A DNA stretch of 64,000 nucleotides from Leucobacter sp. wl10 (GCF_003569785.1 NZ_KZ983988.1:186001-250000), one strand, 5' to 3'; counted from the first letter of the stretch, positions 7,696-18,500 are shown. Notes: a model not told the origin generated them from the letters alone. Numbers and translations: made by a program.

Positions 7696-9456
7696 TCAGA
7701 GGGAGTGAGCCTGAGCGTCGATCGCGGACTCGAACCCGCCGTCGTGACGGCCCACGAGGTTGGCTCGAGCGAAGTCCATCGCGAAGTAGTTGCTCGCGGC
7801 GGGTACGATGACCGGAGCGAGATCGGAGACCTCCGACGCGAACTCGGCCAGATGCTCGTGGAGGAGCAGCTGAGGTCCGCTTGCGTCGATGCGCGGTGCG
7901 CGTAGCGCGTCAAGGGGCGACATGCCGCGATCCAGGAGATTGATCACGACCTGCGCGACCGCTCCGACGATTCTCCTCCCGCCCGAGGCACCCGCCGCCG
8001 CCAGCGTCCCCCGCGGGCCGGTCGCGAGGACCGGGCCCATGTTCGCGAGCGGTCGAGCACCCGGACCGATGCTGTTGGCGCTTCCGGGAACCGCGTTGAA
8101 CCATGCCATCGCGGAGTCGAAGAGCAAGCCCGTGCGAGGACAGAGGACTCCGGAGCCGAAGTGGTTCGCCGCGGTGTGGGTCACCGACACGAAACGGCCC
8201 TCGGAATCGGCGGTCGTGATATGCGTCGTTCCCGTGGTCGGTGCGGTCGCCTCGCCGGGTCGCCACAGGGGCGCGCGGTCCGTGTCCTCGGTAGGACGGT
8301 GGAGGGCGTGCCGCGAGAAATGGGACCAGGGAGCCGACCCGTCGCCGAACGACTCCGGAACGGTGAGCGCTCCGCAGGCCTGCGCGATCCGACCGGCGTA
8401 CTCGTCCGAAAGGAGCTCGTCGACGGGCACCGGCACGCGGTCCGGATCGCCGAGCCAGTGATACCGGTCCGCGAACGCGTGCTTCATGGCAAGTGCCAAT
8501 CGGCGGATCCGTGCGCCCGATTCATCCCGGGGCGACCCCCCGGGGAACGACCGCTGCCAGATCTTCAGGATCTGCAACTCGGTCACCCCTCCGCCAGGGG
8601 CGACCGGGACGTGGATCCGAGCGTCTCGATAGCGCAGCGAACGCGGTTCCAGGATCTCCGGCGCTGACCGTGCGAGGTCCTCGCCGCTGAGGAGCATTCC
8701 GTACTCGCGATACGTCTCGACGAGGGCTTGCGCGAGCGGTCCGCTCGTCACCGCTTCGGCCCCCTCGTCGGCGAGCCGATCCAGCGTCTGCGCGAGAACG
8801 GGCTGCCGCACGGGTTCGGGTGTGTCGACGGAGTAGCCGTAGAACGATTGGCGGCTCCGCCCCCGCGGGAGCCCGTCGTCGTCGAGGAACACGGCTCGGG
8901 CTCCGGGATCCGCGCGGAGGCGCTCGAGGTCGTTGAGCGCGTTCATCACGAACCACGCATCTGCGGGAAACCCCTCTTCGGCAGCGCGAATGGCCGGATC
9001 CATCACCGTCCGCCGCGGCAACCTGCCGAAGCGCTCGTGCGCGCAGAGCAGCCCCGCGATGGTGCGCGGCACCCCGGAGGCCAGTGGCCCGTCGATGTTC
9101 GCATTCCCCTCCACCGACGCAAGACCCAGCACCCGAGAGGCTTGCCCGTCCCCCTCGATCCGGAACATCGCTTCGCTCGCCCGTTGAGGAGCACGAGGCC
9201 CGAACTCGATCGAGCGCACCTCGCCCTGTCCGTTCCCGACCAGCATGAAGCCGCTGCCGGCGAGCGTCGTTTCGGTCGGCTCGACGACCCCGGCGACCAG
9301 CGCGGCGGCGACGGCGGCATCGACCGCATTGCCCCCCTGCCCGAGCATCAGCTCCCCCGCCCGGACCGACGAGGCGCGAGGCGCGACCACCGCCCCGGAA
9401 TCCTTCGAGCGAGACCCGGATGCGGGAATCGTCGCCACGCGATGAGATAGCTCCAT
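7696..9456 (-). CDS. ggt: Gamma-glutamyltransferase / glutathione hydrolase family protein
   Basis: 586-residue Ntn-hydrolase that cleaves or transfers gamma-glutamyl groups. Markers: ASSVRAGELMLGQGGNAVDAAVAAALVAGVVEP near the N-terminus, GSGFMLV, and the autoprocessing/catalytic threonine in GTTHITTADSEGRFVS (Thr about 410), where the small subunit would begin after cleavage. Near the C-terminus are LRAPRIDA and an ending typical of the family. No signal peptide is evident, so it may be cytoplasmic, unlike many GGTs. It is the first gene of a three-gene unit with an MHS permease and LacI regulator, which suggests breakdown of an imported gamma-glutamyl compound. Confidence 0.92.
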   Translation of the reverse strand: MELSHRVATIPASGSRSKDSGAVVAPRASSVRAGELMLGQGGNAVDAAVAAALVAGVVEPTETTLAGSGFMLVGNGQGEVRSIEFGPRAPQRASEAMFRIEGDGQASRVLGLASVEGNANIDGPLASGVPRTIAGLLCAHERFGRLPRRTVMDPAIRAAEEGFPADAWFVMNALNDLERLRADPGARAVFLDDDGLPRGRSRQSFYGYSVDTPEPVRQPVLAQTLDRLADEGAEAVTSGPLAQALVETYREYGMLLSGEDLARSAPEILEPRSLRYRDARIHVPVAPGGGVTELQILKIWQRSFPGGSPRDESGARIRRLALAMKHAFADRYHWLGDPDRVPVPVDELLSDEYAGRIAQACGALTVPESFGDGSAPWSHFSRHALHRPTEDTDRAPLWRPGEATAPTTGTTHITTADSEGRFVSVTHTAANHFGSGVLCPRTGLLFDSAMAWFNAVPGSANSIGPGARPLANMGPVLATGPRGTLAAAGASGGRRIVGAVAQVVINLLDRGMSPLDALRAPRIDASGPQLLLHEHLAEFASEVSDLAPVIVPAASNYFAMDFARANLVGRHDGGFESAIDAQAHSL

Positions 9457-9512
9457 TGCACTCCTTCAGCCGACCGAACAATCGACAACTGTAGGGAGCC
9501 GCGTCGATGACG

Positions 9513-9524
9513 ACAACGCGTTTT
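9513..9524. promoter_or_regulatory. Possible LacI-type operator upstream of ggt
   Basis: Palindromic core AACGCGTT (9515-9522) lies in an AT-rich patch about 60 bp upstream of the ggt start. Short palindromes with a central CG are typical LacI-family operators, and a LacI gene ends this unit. The arms outside the 8-bp core match poorly, so this is suggestive only. Confidence 0.33.
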
Positions 9525-9666
9525 GCGGATTTTGCGATCGGGGCCGTCTGCCGTCGAACGTGCCGCTCGAGAAAGGCCGGAGCGCGGGCTGCCTCCGAAA
9601 CCCCGCGCTCGCGTTTCACCGCGAATCGGCCGCGGGAGCTTCCCCGCCGGCCACGGGAACGAGCGT

Positions 9667-9954
9667 TCAGTCGCCGAGGCTCGCGAGCATCGCGGGGGCC
9701 GGCACGAAGTAGGCGCTACCGGTCGTCGCGGTGGAGAAGTCGAGCAGCCGGTCGTGCTTCCCGGGGGGATCCCCGATGAACATGCGCTGCAGCATCCGCT
9801 CGATCACCCAGAGGTGGCGCGAGTAGCCGATGAAGTAGGTGCCGTGCTCTCCGCTGCCGGGCCTCGCGAACGGCATGTTGTCACGGACGATGTCGTGCTC
9901 GCCCTGGTGAGCGGCCCCTCGATGTGCTGGGTTCGGTAATCGGACTGCTCCATG
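9667..9954 (-). pseudogene. Remnant of a DyP-type heme peroxidase (C-terminus only)
   Basis: The minus strand encodes IVRDNMPFARPGSGEHGTY, then a GYSR and FIGDPPGKHDRLLDFSTAT segment, then YFVPAPAML. This is the conserved C-terminal part of dye-decolorizing peroxidases, here about 80 residues of a family normally near 300-400. Upstream of about 9905 the similarity stops. An ATG at 9951 opens a different frame, so there is no intact N-terminus, heme-binding His or GXXDG motif. It reads as a truncated, frameshifted leftover beside sdaA. Confidence 0.8.
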
Positions 9955-10003
9955 CGCCGACGCTAGCAGCGCCGCACCGGATCGACGCTCCTTCTCGGGC
10001 GGT

Positions 10004-11394
<1,391 letters not shown>

Positions 11395-11398
<4 letters not shown>

Positions 11399-12762
11399 CC
11401 GATGATCCCGAGCACCAGCTGCGCGATGAGCGTGGAGCCGAGGTAGGTCGCGGCGATGACCACGATGCCGACGGGGATGATCTTCCACCCGATCTCCTTC
11501 AGCATCGGCAGGTCCTTGCCGATGCTGAGGCCCGCTATGGCGAGCATCATCGTGATGACCGAGAGGAAGTCGACGCTCGCCGACACCTCGAGCAGCCAGG
11601 GCGCGATCGGGCAGATCGGGGAGGTCGCCAGCGTCCCCACCGTGATGATGATGACGAGGGCCGGCACCTTGCCGCGCGTGAGCCTCGAGAGCCACATCGC
11701 GCCCGCCACGAAGAGGCTGAGGATGGCATAGGTCACGATCATGTCGATCGAGAACGACTTCGCGGCCGCGATCGCCACGGCGACCCCGACCCCGCTGAGG
11801 ATGAGCAGCACGTTCCAGAGCGGGATGCGCACCCGGGGCGCCTCGAGCACGGCCGCCGCGACGGTCTGCACGCGCTCCGTGACGAGGCCGCCGGTCGGCT
11901 TCGGGGCCTTCGCCGCGCGGCCGCGCGTGAGGAAGCGGTAGAAGCGATCCGCGAGGGGCAGCGAGATCCACAGGCTCAGATACACGCCGAAGATCGACGC
12001 GATGAGGTTCGACGTCGTCGCGAGCGCGAGCACCTGCTCCGCCTGCCCGGGGTGCGCGGCCGTGACCGAGGCCGCTCCGGCGGCCATCATGGATCCGGAC
12101 CCCACGCCCGCGCCCATCGCGAGCGCCCGCCAGTCGAAGACGCCCGCGGAGGAGGCGAGCGAGGCGACGAGGCTGACGATGATCGCGCCGAAGATCGAGC
12201 CGAAGACGTACATCGACAACACGCCACGGTACTGCGGCGAGTTCATGCCGAAGCGCTCGGTCACCATCGCGAAGGAGGGCTCGCGGTCGATCGAGAACGT
12301 CGCGCCCACGGTCGCGGGCCCCATGCGCAGCAGCACCGCGAGCGGCAGCGCGAGCAGGATCGTGCCGAACACGTTGCCGAGCTCCTGCAGCAGCAGAGCG
12401 GGGCCCGCCTCCAGCAGGAACGGGAGGTTCGGCCCCAGCGTCAGCGAGAGCCGCGCGCAGAGCAGCAGCACCGCGACCGCCATGATCGCGTTTGCCGTGT
12501 GCTGCACGTTGACGGGCAGCGGCTTGACGCGCTGGCCCGAGATGATCACTCCGAGCAGCAGCGCCCAGATCATCGGCAGCAGCGTGATCGAGGCCGCGCC
12601 GACCGGGATGGCGGCCGGGCCGATGAGCTGGGCGGCGACCGCGACGGCCGCCATGAGGCCGATGAGCAGCCAGAGGAGCGGGTTGCGGAACGAGATCGCG
12701 AACTCGTTGCGCACGCCCGCGGCGGGAGCGGGGGCCTGAGCGGCCGCTGTCTTCTTGGTCAT
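11395..12762 (-). CDS. DUF3100 family membrane protein (putative transporter)
   Basis: 455-residue polytopic membrane protein with about ten or more hydrophobic segments (for example WLLIGLMAAVAVAAQLI, LPMIWALLLGVIISG, MLAIAGLSIGKDLPML). A cytoplasmic loop near residues 285-310 is charged (RFLTRGRAAKAPKPTGG). Motifs VLSMYVFGSIFGAIIVS and GVGSGSMMAAGAASVTAAHPG match my memory of DUF3100 proteins, which often neighbour M20 peptidases. No transport substrate is established. Its position between an M20 amidohydrolase and a serine dehydratase suggests uptake of an acylated or peptide-bound amino acid. ATG 12762 follows GAAAGAACCCAC. Confidence 0.8.
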
Positions 12763-12810
12763 GTGGGTTCTTTCGTCTCGCGGGCATCGTCGCCCGACAC
12801 TGGGTGAGGG

Positions 12811-12852
12811 TCCGGCGCCGGAGCGCCGGGCGTGAGCCGGGCGATGCCCGGC
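12811..12852 (-). other. Intergenic palindromes between M20 and DUF3100 genes
   Basis: Two perfect palindromes lie in the 99-bp gap inside this operon: TCCGGCGCCGGA (12811-12822) and GCCGGGC-GAT-GCCCGGC (12836-12852). The second would fold into a tight 7-bp RNA hairpin 9 nt after the M20 stop codon. No T-tract follows, so it may protect the upstream message or partially attenuate, rather than end transcription. Confidence 0.4.
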
Positions 12853-12861
12853 TGAGCGGGG

Positions 12862-14112
12862 TCAGGCCTTGAGGGTCACCCGTGTCGCGCCCTCGGGGCG
12901 CTCGGCCGACCTGCGCCGGTAGTCGGCGCGCAGTCCGGGATCGAACGCGACGTCGAGCACGGTGGCCGCGAGCGTCACCGCGGCGTCGATCACGGCCTCG
13001 TCGCCCTCGGGGCTCGCCGCGACCTCGGTGAAGGCGGGATTGTGCGCTGGAGCCGAGTGGCCGCGGAAGGTGATCATGGGATGGATCGAGGGCACGACCC
13101 GGGAGACGTTGCCCATATCGGTGGAGCCCCCGCCGAGCACGGCGTCCCGGTCGATCGTGCGGCCGCGGTCGGCCAGGTTGCGATCCCAGAGGTCGGCCAT
13201 CGCCTCGTCGTGCACCAGCGGGGCGTAGGGGTGCTCGGTCGGCGTCCACTCCCACTCGCAGCCGGTCGCGATGGCCGCACCCTCGAAGCACTTGAGCACC
13301 CGCTGCTTCATGTCGCGCCAGATATCCAGATCGTAGGCGCGCAGTTCGATCTGCACCACCGAGCGGTCGGGGATGATGTTCGTCACCTCGCCGCCCTCCG
13401 AGATGAAGGCGTTGAGATTCGTCTCCTTGGGCAGGTGCTGCCGCAGCATCGCGAACGCGTTGAGGCCGAGCACGGCCGCGTTGCTCGCGTTGATGCCCTG
13501 CTCCGGCATGCCGGCGGCGTGCGCCGTGCGGCCGTGGAAGGTCACGGCGAATCGGTCGACCGCTGTCGAGCGCATGCCGCGCGCGCCGTGGCTGTCGGCG
13601 GTCATGCCGGGGGTCTCGGTGATGCCGTGCACCATCAGGGAGATGTCGACGTCCTCCCACGCGCCCGCCTCGAGCATCGACACCTTGCCGCCGCCGTGCT
13701 CCTCGGCGGGGGTGCCGAGCAGCTTGATCCGCAGTCCCGCCTCCTCCGCGACCGGCGCCAGCCCGAGCGCCGCGCCCACTCCGGCGGAGGCGATGACGTT
13801 GTGGCCGCAGCCGTGCCCGATGCCGGGCAGCGCGTCGTACTCGGCGCAGATGGCGACGGTGAGGTCGCCATCGCCGTACACGGCCTCGACCGCGGTCGGC
13901 ACGCCGTAGGCCCCGATCTCGACGTCGAATCCGGCTTCGCCGAGCGTCTTCGCGACGAGCGCGGCGGCCTCGTGCTCCTCCCACGAGACCTCGGGGTGCT
14001 CGTGGATCGCGTGGCTCAGGGCGATGAGCTGGTCGCGGCGCCCCTCGACCTCGGCCCGCGATACCTCCTTCGCCCTGCTGCGCATCTCGGGGCTGCTCGA
14101 CGTCGTCGTCAT
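12862..14112 (-). CDS. M20 family metallopeptidase / amidohydrolase (AbgB-like)
   Basis: 416-residue zinc-dependent hydrolase of the M20D type, which cleaves amide bonds of N-acyl amino acids or aminobenzoyl-glutamate. Metal-binding elements: CAEYDALPGIGHGCGHNV (about residues 90-107), GTPAEEHGGGK (about 134-144, catalytic Glu pair), and GHSAPAHNPAF (about 358-368). A dimerisation domain lies between, with FHGRTAHAAGMPEQGINA. It is the first gene of the unit with DUF3100 and sdaA, so its product may be an amino acid such as serine that SdaA deaminates. The Lrp-type regulator is transcribed divergently. Substrate is inferred only. Confidence 0.9.
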   Translation of the reverse strand: MTTTSSSPEMRSRAKEVSRAEVEGRRDQLIALSHAIHEHPEVSWEEHEAAALVAKTLGEAGFDVEIGAYGVPTAVEAVYGDGDLTVAICAEYDALPGIGHGCGHNVIASAGVGAALGLAPVAEEAGLRIKLLGTPAEEHGGGKVSMLEAGAWEDVDISLMVHGITETPGMTADSHGARGMRSTAVDRFAVTFHGRTAHAAGMPEQGINASNAAVLGLNAFAMLRQHLPKETNLNAFISEGGEVTNIIPDRSVVQIELRAYDLDIWRDMKQRVLKCFEGAAIATGCEWEWTPTEHPYAPLVHDEAMADLWDRNLADRGRTIDRDAVLGGGSTDMGNVSRVVPSIHPMITFRGHSAPAHNPAFTEVAASPEGDEAVIDAAVTLAATVLDVAFDPGLRADYRRRSAERPEGATRVTLKA

Positions 14113-14217
14113 TCCTGCTCCTCATCGGGGTGTGGGATTTCGCTGCCCCATTGTGCTCCGACGACAGGCCCTATCGGATACCATCGAGATACATCTGCGG
14201 AAAACGGACCTCGTATT

Positions 14218-14228
14218 CGAAATTTTCG
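14218..14228. promoter_or_regulatory. Short palindrome in the M20 / Lrp divergent region
   Basis: CGAAA-T-TTTCG lies in an AT-rich stretch 30 bp before the Lrp-type start and about 105 bp before the M20 start. It could be a half of a Lrp/AsnC binding region that serves both promoters. Symmetry and position are the only support. Confidence 0.33.
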
Positions 14229-14257
14229 CGGAGAGGCCGACGAACGGGGGAGGAACG

Positions 14258-15274
14258 ATGCACAGCCTCGATCCCGAGGCCCTCGACGATCTCGACCGCC
14301 GCATCCTGCACGCCCTGCAGATCGAGCCCCGAGTCAGCTGGAGCAGGCTGGCGACGGTGCTCGGATCCGATTCCGGCACGCTCGCGAGGAGGTGGGCCAG
14401 GCTCAGCGAGGAGGGGCTGGCCTGGATCACCGGCTACGCGGCGGATCGCCTGCTCGCGCTCATCGAGATCCAGTGCGAGCCGGTCCACCGGCCGGCGATC
14501 GCCGAGCAGCTGAGCCTGGATCCCAGCGTGATGGTGCTCGATCACGCCTCCGGTGGGCGGGACCTGCTCGCGCTCGTGCTTCCGCGCTCGTTCGACGAGC
14601 TCTCATCGCTGGTGCTGAACGACCTCGCGAGCGTCGTGGGGGTGCGCACCATGCAGACCCACCCCGCCGGCGAGACGCTCATCGAGGGTGGCAGCTGGCG
14701 GCTGCGCTCGCTCCTCCCCGAGGAGGTGGCGAGGATCCCCGAGCCCCGGCCGCCGCGGCAGCGCGCGGCGCGGCACGTGTCCGACGACGTGCGCCGCGCC
14801 ATCCTCGACGCGGTGTGGGAAGACGGCAGGATCCCCGTCTCCGTCATGGCCGAGCGGAGCGGGATCTCGCCCCAGCGCATCTCCGACGGGCTGGCCACGA
14901 TGCGGCACGACGACGTGCTCAGATTCCGCACCGACATCGCGCGCCGCGCCACCGACTGGCCCGTCTACGCGTGGTACTTCATCGAGGCCCCCTCGACGGT
15001 GATCGAGGCGGCCCGGAGCACGATCACCTCGGTGCCCGAGGTGCGTCTCGCCTTCACCTCCGCGAGCCGCTACAACCTCGTGCTCGCTGTGTGGCTGCGG
15101 CGCCTCTCCGACGTCAACCGCTTCGAGCTCGCGCTCGAGCGGGCGCTGGCGGGGGTCAGGATCGCGGACCGGGCGGTCGTGCTCCGCACCACCCGCCACA
15201 TGAACCGTCTGCTGGGGCCGGACACGCGCGCGACGGGACCGGCGCCCGGCGACCGGCTGCGCGCCGCGGCATAG
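14258..15274 (+). CDS. Lrp/AsnC family regulator with two HTH-RAM modules
   Basis: 338 residues, about twice the usual 150 of Lrp. The first HTH is LDDLDRRILHALQIEPR with VSWSRLATVLGSDSGTLARR (about residues 8-50), followed by a ligand-type domain. A second HTH, VRRAILDAVWEDGRIPVSVMAERSGISPQRI in parts (about 175-215), is followed by an AsnC ligand-binding fold (VYAWYFIEAP, VPEVRLAFTSASRYNLVLAVWL). So it is an internal duplication seen in some actinobacterial regulators. ATG 14258 has a strong GGGGGAGGA 4-5 nt upstream. It is divergent from the M20 - DUF3100 - sdaA unit, which it probably controls in response to an amino acid. Confidence 0.9.
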   Translation: MHSLDPEALDDLDRRILHALQIEPRVSWSRLATVLGSDSGTLARRWARLSEEGLAWITGYAADRLLALIEIQCEPVHRPAIAEQLSLDPSVMVLDHASGGRDLLALVLPRSFDELSSLVLNDLASVVGVRTMQTHPAGETLIEGGSWRLRSLLPEEVARIPEPRPPRQRAARHVSDDVRRAILDAVWEDGRIPVSVMAERSGISPQRISDGLATMRHDDVLRFRTDIARRATDWPVYAWYFIEAPSTVIEAARSTITSVPEVRLAFTSASRYNLVLAVWLRRLSDVNRFELALERALAGVRIADRAVVLRTTRHMNRLLGPDTRATGPAPGDRLRAAA

Positions 15275-15400
15275 CGGGGAACTGCGGTTCGGCCCGCCCT
15301 TCGCCCCCGGATACGGGCGAGTGATCGAGGAGTGCCCCGACTCGCAGAAGCCCGAGCGCCTCGTGGCCGCTCCCGGACGGGAGGAAGGATCCGACGCCCG

Positions 15401-16711
15401 CTAAGCCGCGTCGCCCGCCGAGATGACCTGCGCCTCGCCCTCTGCGCTCTCCTGGGGCGTCGCGCCGACGCGGTGCAGCAGGTGGCCGACGCACGCGAGC
15501 ACGACGATGGCCGCCGCGATCGACGCCGCGCCGAACCAGTACGGGGCGGGCTCGCCCAGGGCCGCGGCGATCGGGCCGGCGACCGCCGGGGCGATCGCGC
15601 CGCCGATGAAGCGCACCGCCGAGTAGGTGGACGAGGCCACGTTGCGCGGCAGGTCGGTCGCCTCCATCACGGCTTCGGTCAGCGCCGTATTCATGACGCC
15701 GAGCAGCAGGCCGCTCACCACCACGACCGCGATCAGCCCGGGCAGCGAGCCGACGAACGCGCCCAGCAGCACGAGGCAGACGGCCAGTCCGCTCAGCATG
15801 GCGAAGAGCACCGGGCGCAGGCCGAGGCGGCGCGTCAGCACGGGCGCCACGAGCACCGAGGTGATGGCGAGGGCGACGCCCCAGCCGAAGAACACGAGGC
15901 CCAGTTCGTGAGCGCCGAACTCGCGCACCCCCGACGCCCTCGCCGCGGCCTCCATGGGGTAGGGGCTGTAGGCGAGCAGCACGAAGAAGCCGAAGTTGTA
16001 GAACATCGCGACGCCGGCGAGCGCGAGCAGCGCCGGGTTGCCGAGCGCCTTGAAACTCGCGACGAGCGAGGGGCGAGCGGCGCGGGCGGCGGCGCGCTCG
16101 GCCGCGCTCTGCTTCGGGGCGCGCAGCAGCACCAGGATCGCGAGCAGCGCGATCGCCATGAGCGCCGCCGTGCCGAAGAAGGGGCCGCGCCACGAGATCG
16201 AGCCGAGCGCGCCGCCGACGAGCGGGCCGACGGCCATGCCGACGCCGAGCGCGGCCTCGTAGAGCACGATCGCCTGGCGGGATCCGCCCGAGGCGGCGCC
16301 CACGATCGCGGCGAGCGCCGTGGAGATGAAGAGCGCGTTGCCCAGGCCCCATCCGGCGCGGAAGCCGATGATCTCGCCGACGGACCCCGAGCTTCCGGCG
16401 AGCGCGGCGAAGAGCACGATCAGCACGAGGCCCGCGACGAGCGTCCAGCGCACACCGATGAGTCCGGAGACCCAGCTCGTGAAGAACATCGCGATGCCCG
16501 TGATGAAGAGGTAGCTGGTGAAGAGGAGCATGGTCTGCGCGGGCGTCGCGCCGAGGTCCGCGCTGATGGCCGGCAGGATCGGGTCGACGAGGCCGATGCC
16601 CATGAAGGAGATGGCGCAGGCGAAGGCGATCGCCCAGACGGCCGTGGGCTGGCGCAGGATCGAGGGCTTGCGGGCGGGCGCGGCGGGCGCCTCGGGAGCC
16701 GCGGTCGGCAC
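15401..16711 (-). CDS. MFS transporter (drug/metabolite efflux type)
   Basis: Twelve-span major facilitator, probably a proton antiporter. Seen: VWAIAFACAISFMGIGLVDPILPAISADLGATPAQTMLLF in parts at the first helices, FRAGWGLGNALFISTALAAI, YEAALGVGMAVGPLVGGALGSISWRGPFFGTA (antiporter motif C-like in helix 5), and a central loop AERAAARAARPSL. The start is uncertain. GTG 16711 gives 436 residues but has no Shine-Dalgarno. A GAGGAG at about 16766 is followed by no ATG/GTG/TTG in this frame. A MarR gene lies 101 bp upstream on the same strand and is the likely regulator. Confidence 0.87.
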   Translation of the reverse strand: MPTAAPEAPAAPARKPSILRQPTAVWAIAFACAISFMGIGLVDPILPAISADLGATPAQTMLLFTSYLFITGIAMFFTSWVSGLIGVRWTLVAGLVLIVLFAALAGSSGSVGEIIGFRAGWGLGNALFISTALAAIVGAASGGSRQAIVLYEAALGVGMAVGPLVGGALGSISWRGPFFGTAALMAIALLAILVLLRAPKQSAAERAAARAARPSLVASFKALGNPALLALAGVAMFYNFGFFVLLAYSPYPMEAAARASGVREFGAHELGLVFFGWGVALAITSVLVAPVLTRRLGLRPVLFAMLSGLAVCLVLLGAFVGSLPGLIAVVVVSGLLLGVMNTALTEAVMEATDLPRNVASSTYSAVRFIGGAIAPAVAGPIAAALGEPAPYWFGAASIAAAIVVLACVGHLLHRVGATPQESAEGEAQVISAGDAA

Positions 16712-16812
16712 GCGGATCGAGTCCGTGCCCGGGTCGGTTTCGGTGACGGTGGACGTGATGGCTCCTCGAGTGATGATGGATGTCGGATGGGCGGAGGGGC
16801 GAGACGGCTGGA

Positions 16813-17283
16813 TCAGCCGCTCGGGTCGCCGATCCGGTCGCCGATCCGCTGCATGAGCTCGACCGCGCGCGCGAGCGTGGCCCGGTCGAAATCGGTGAGC
16901 TCGGCGAGGTGGGGGCTCACTCGGGCGGCCGCCATGCGACGGTAGTCGTCGAGGGCGGATCGGCCCGCCGCCGTGATGCTCACGAGCGACGCGCGGCGGT
17001 CGTCGGGATCGGCCCGGCGCTCGACCCACCTCTCGCCCTCCAGCCGCTGCACGAGGCCGGTCATGGAGGGCTGCGAGATGCGCTGCTGCTGGGCGAGGTC
17101 GCTCACGCGCGCGGATCCCGACTGCTCCAGCTCAGCGAGCACGCGCCATGCGACGAGCGAGTACCCGACTCCGGGCACTCGCCCCGCGATCCGGGAGAAG
17201 CGCCCGCTCGCGCGGGTCAGGTCGAGGGCGAGCACATCGGTTTCCGATGCTCGTAGCGATTTTTCTCCGCTCATATCCAACAT
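16813..17283 (-). CDS. MarR family transcriptional regulator
   Basis: 156-residue winged-helix repressor: SLVAWRVLAELEQSGSARVSDLAQQQRISQPSMTG in parts (about residues 42-77), then LVQRLEGERWVERRADPDDRRASLVSITAAG (recognition helix and wing, about 77-107), and a C-terminal dimerisation helix. It lies upstream of and codirectional with the MFS exporter. The usual arrangement is a drug-sensing MarR that represses itself and the pump. The start could be the first ATG (17283) or the fourth codon (17274); neither has a good ribosome-binding site. Confidence 0.93.
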   Translation of the reverse strand: MLDMSGEKSLRASETDVLALDLTRASGRFSRIAGRVPGVGYSLVAWRVLAELEQSGSARVSDLAQQQRISQPSMTGLVQRLEGERWVERRADPDDRRASLVSITAAGRSALDDYRRMAAARVSPHLAELTDFDRATLARAVELMQRIGDRIGDPSG

Positions 17284-17295
17284 TCTAATACATAT

Positions 17296-17316
17296 TTACA
17301 TTTGATAGCTATGTAA
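17296..17316. promoter_or_regulatory. Palindromic operator candidate upstream of marR (MFS unit)
   Basis: Inverted repeat TTACAT (17296-17301) and ATGTAA (17311-17316), 9-bp spacer, only 13 bp upstream of the MarR start and inside a markedly AT-rich patch in a GC-rich genome. This is the place expected for a MarR autoregulatory operator overlapping the promoter. Confidence 0.5.
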
Positions 17317-17410
17317 TTGATCCTGCTGCTAGGGCTTTCGTGAACTTTCTTCCCGGAGCGGCGAATACCTCATGTGCGCACAGACAGCAGCGTGATCGCG
17401 CGATCCCGCT

Positions 17411-17524
17411 CGCGACACGCTGCTGCTGTACGTCTGGGAGGGCCTCTCCTACGACGAGATCGCGCAGGCGCTGGAGATTCCCGTCGGCACGGTCCGCTCA
17501 CGACTCAACCGGGCCAGGCGCGCC
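17411..17524 (+). pseudogene. Remnant of an ECF-type sigma factor (region 4)
   Basis: In frame with 17411 the sequence reads RDTLLLYVWEGLSYDEIA followed by QALEIPVGTVRSRLNRARR. This is the sigma-70 region 4 helix-turn-helix of an extracytoplasmic-function sigma factor. Nothing resembling region 2 or a start lies upstream, so only about 38 codons survive. The following gene remnant is of the CU044_5270 family, commonly encoded next to such sigma factors. Confidence 0.8.
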
Positions 17525-17535
17525 TCGAACGAGCC

Positions 17536-18448
17536 ATGGCCGCAGCGGCCGGGCAGCAGTCGGCCACGGGCGCCGGTGCCGGCGGCGCGATCCCCGCCCC
17601 CGTACCCGCGATCTCCCACGTGGGCAACCGCAGGCGCCGGTCCGTGCGCCGGACCGGATGGAGCCTGGGCGCCCTGGACGGGGCGATCGCGCTCACCCTC
17701 GCGGGCGGCAACGTCGCGATGGCGGTCGAGAACGCGAGGGCCGTCGAACGCATGCGGGAGATCGCCGGGGCAGCCGTCGCGTTCAGCGACGCCGAGCCGG
17801 CGCCCGGTCAGTACCTCCTCTCGAGCACGCGCACCGACTGGGGCCACCAGACGGGCGGCGAGCAGGGCCCCGCCTCGGTCGCCTACCGTTCCAACGAGCA
17901 GACCATCGACGTCTACATGCCGGCCGATCCCGCCGGCGAGTGGGTGCTCGTGCGCGACTGGGGCGAACTCGAGGCCGCCTCCGCTGGCAAGGGGTCCGGC
18001 GAGAACGTGGAGCGGCTGAGCGCCCCGCACGGCGCCTTCTACGCCGGGTCGGGGGATCCCGGATCGGCGACCGTGCCGGCACCGGGATCCGGCTGGATCG
18101 GGGTCGATCCGGCCGATATCCCGACAGGGATTCGAGCGGATCGCCAGGCTGCTGCGCTCGGGGCTCATCCCTGCACCGCAGCGCGCGGCGCTCTTCGAGG
18201 CACTCGCGCTGATCCCGGGCGTCACCAGCACGCCGGGGGTCGAAAGCCTCGACGGCGTGCCGGGCGTGGCCTTCGGCCGCACCGAGGCGCTGCGCGGCGG
18301 GGAGCGCACCGAGATCATCGTCTCCCCGGACACCGGCCTCGTGATCGGCGAGCGCGCGCTGGCCGATGTCAACGTGTTCGGCTTCGGGCCGGAGGAGGTC
18401 GTGAGCAGCACCGCGATCGAGACCACCGTGGTCGACGCGGCGCCCTAG
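17536..18448 (+). pseudogene. Frameshifted CU044_5270 family protein (sigma-factor partner)
   Basis: Two pieces in different frames make one recognisable protein. Piece one (17536 to about 18127) has a hydrophobic segment ALDGAIALTLAGGNVAMAVENA and QYLLSSTRTDWGHQ. Piece two (18128-18448) is FERIARLLRSGLIPAPQRAA, then FEALALIPGVTSTPGVESLDG, and ends in an ETTVVDAAP tail. CU044_5270 proteins are membrane-anchored partners of ECF sigma factors. The frame change near 18125 and the truncated sigma gene upstream show the pair has decayed. Confidence 0.75.
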
Positions 18449-18500
18449 GCGATCGGGACGCGCGAGCTAAGCTTGGCGGTGACCCGGAAAGGAGGCTGAG

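Noticed and set aside
9877-10003. ATG at 9951 as the start of a small intact gene
   Set aside because: The frame from it is different from that of the DyP remnant and has no recognisable content.
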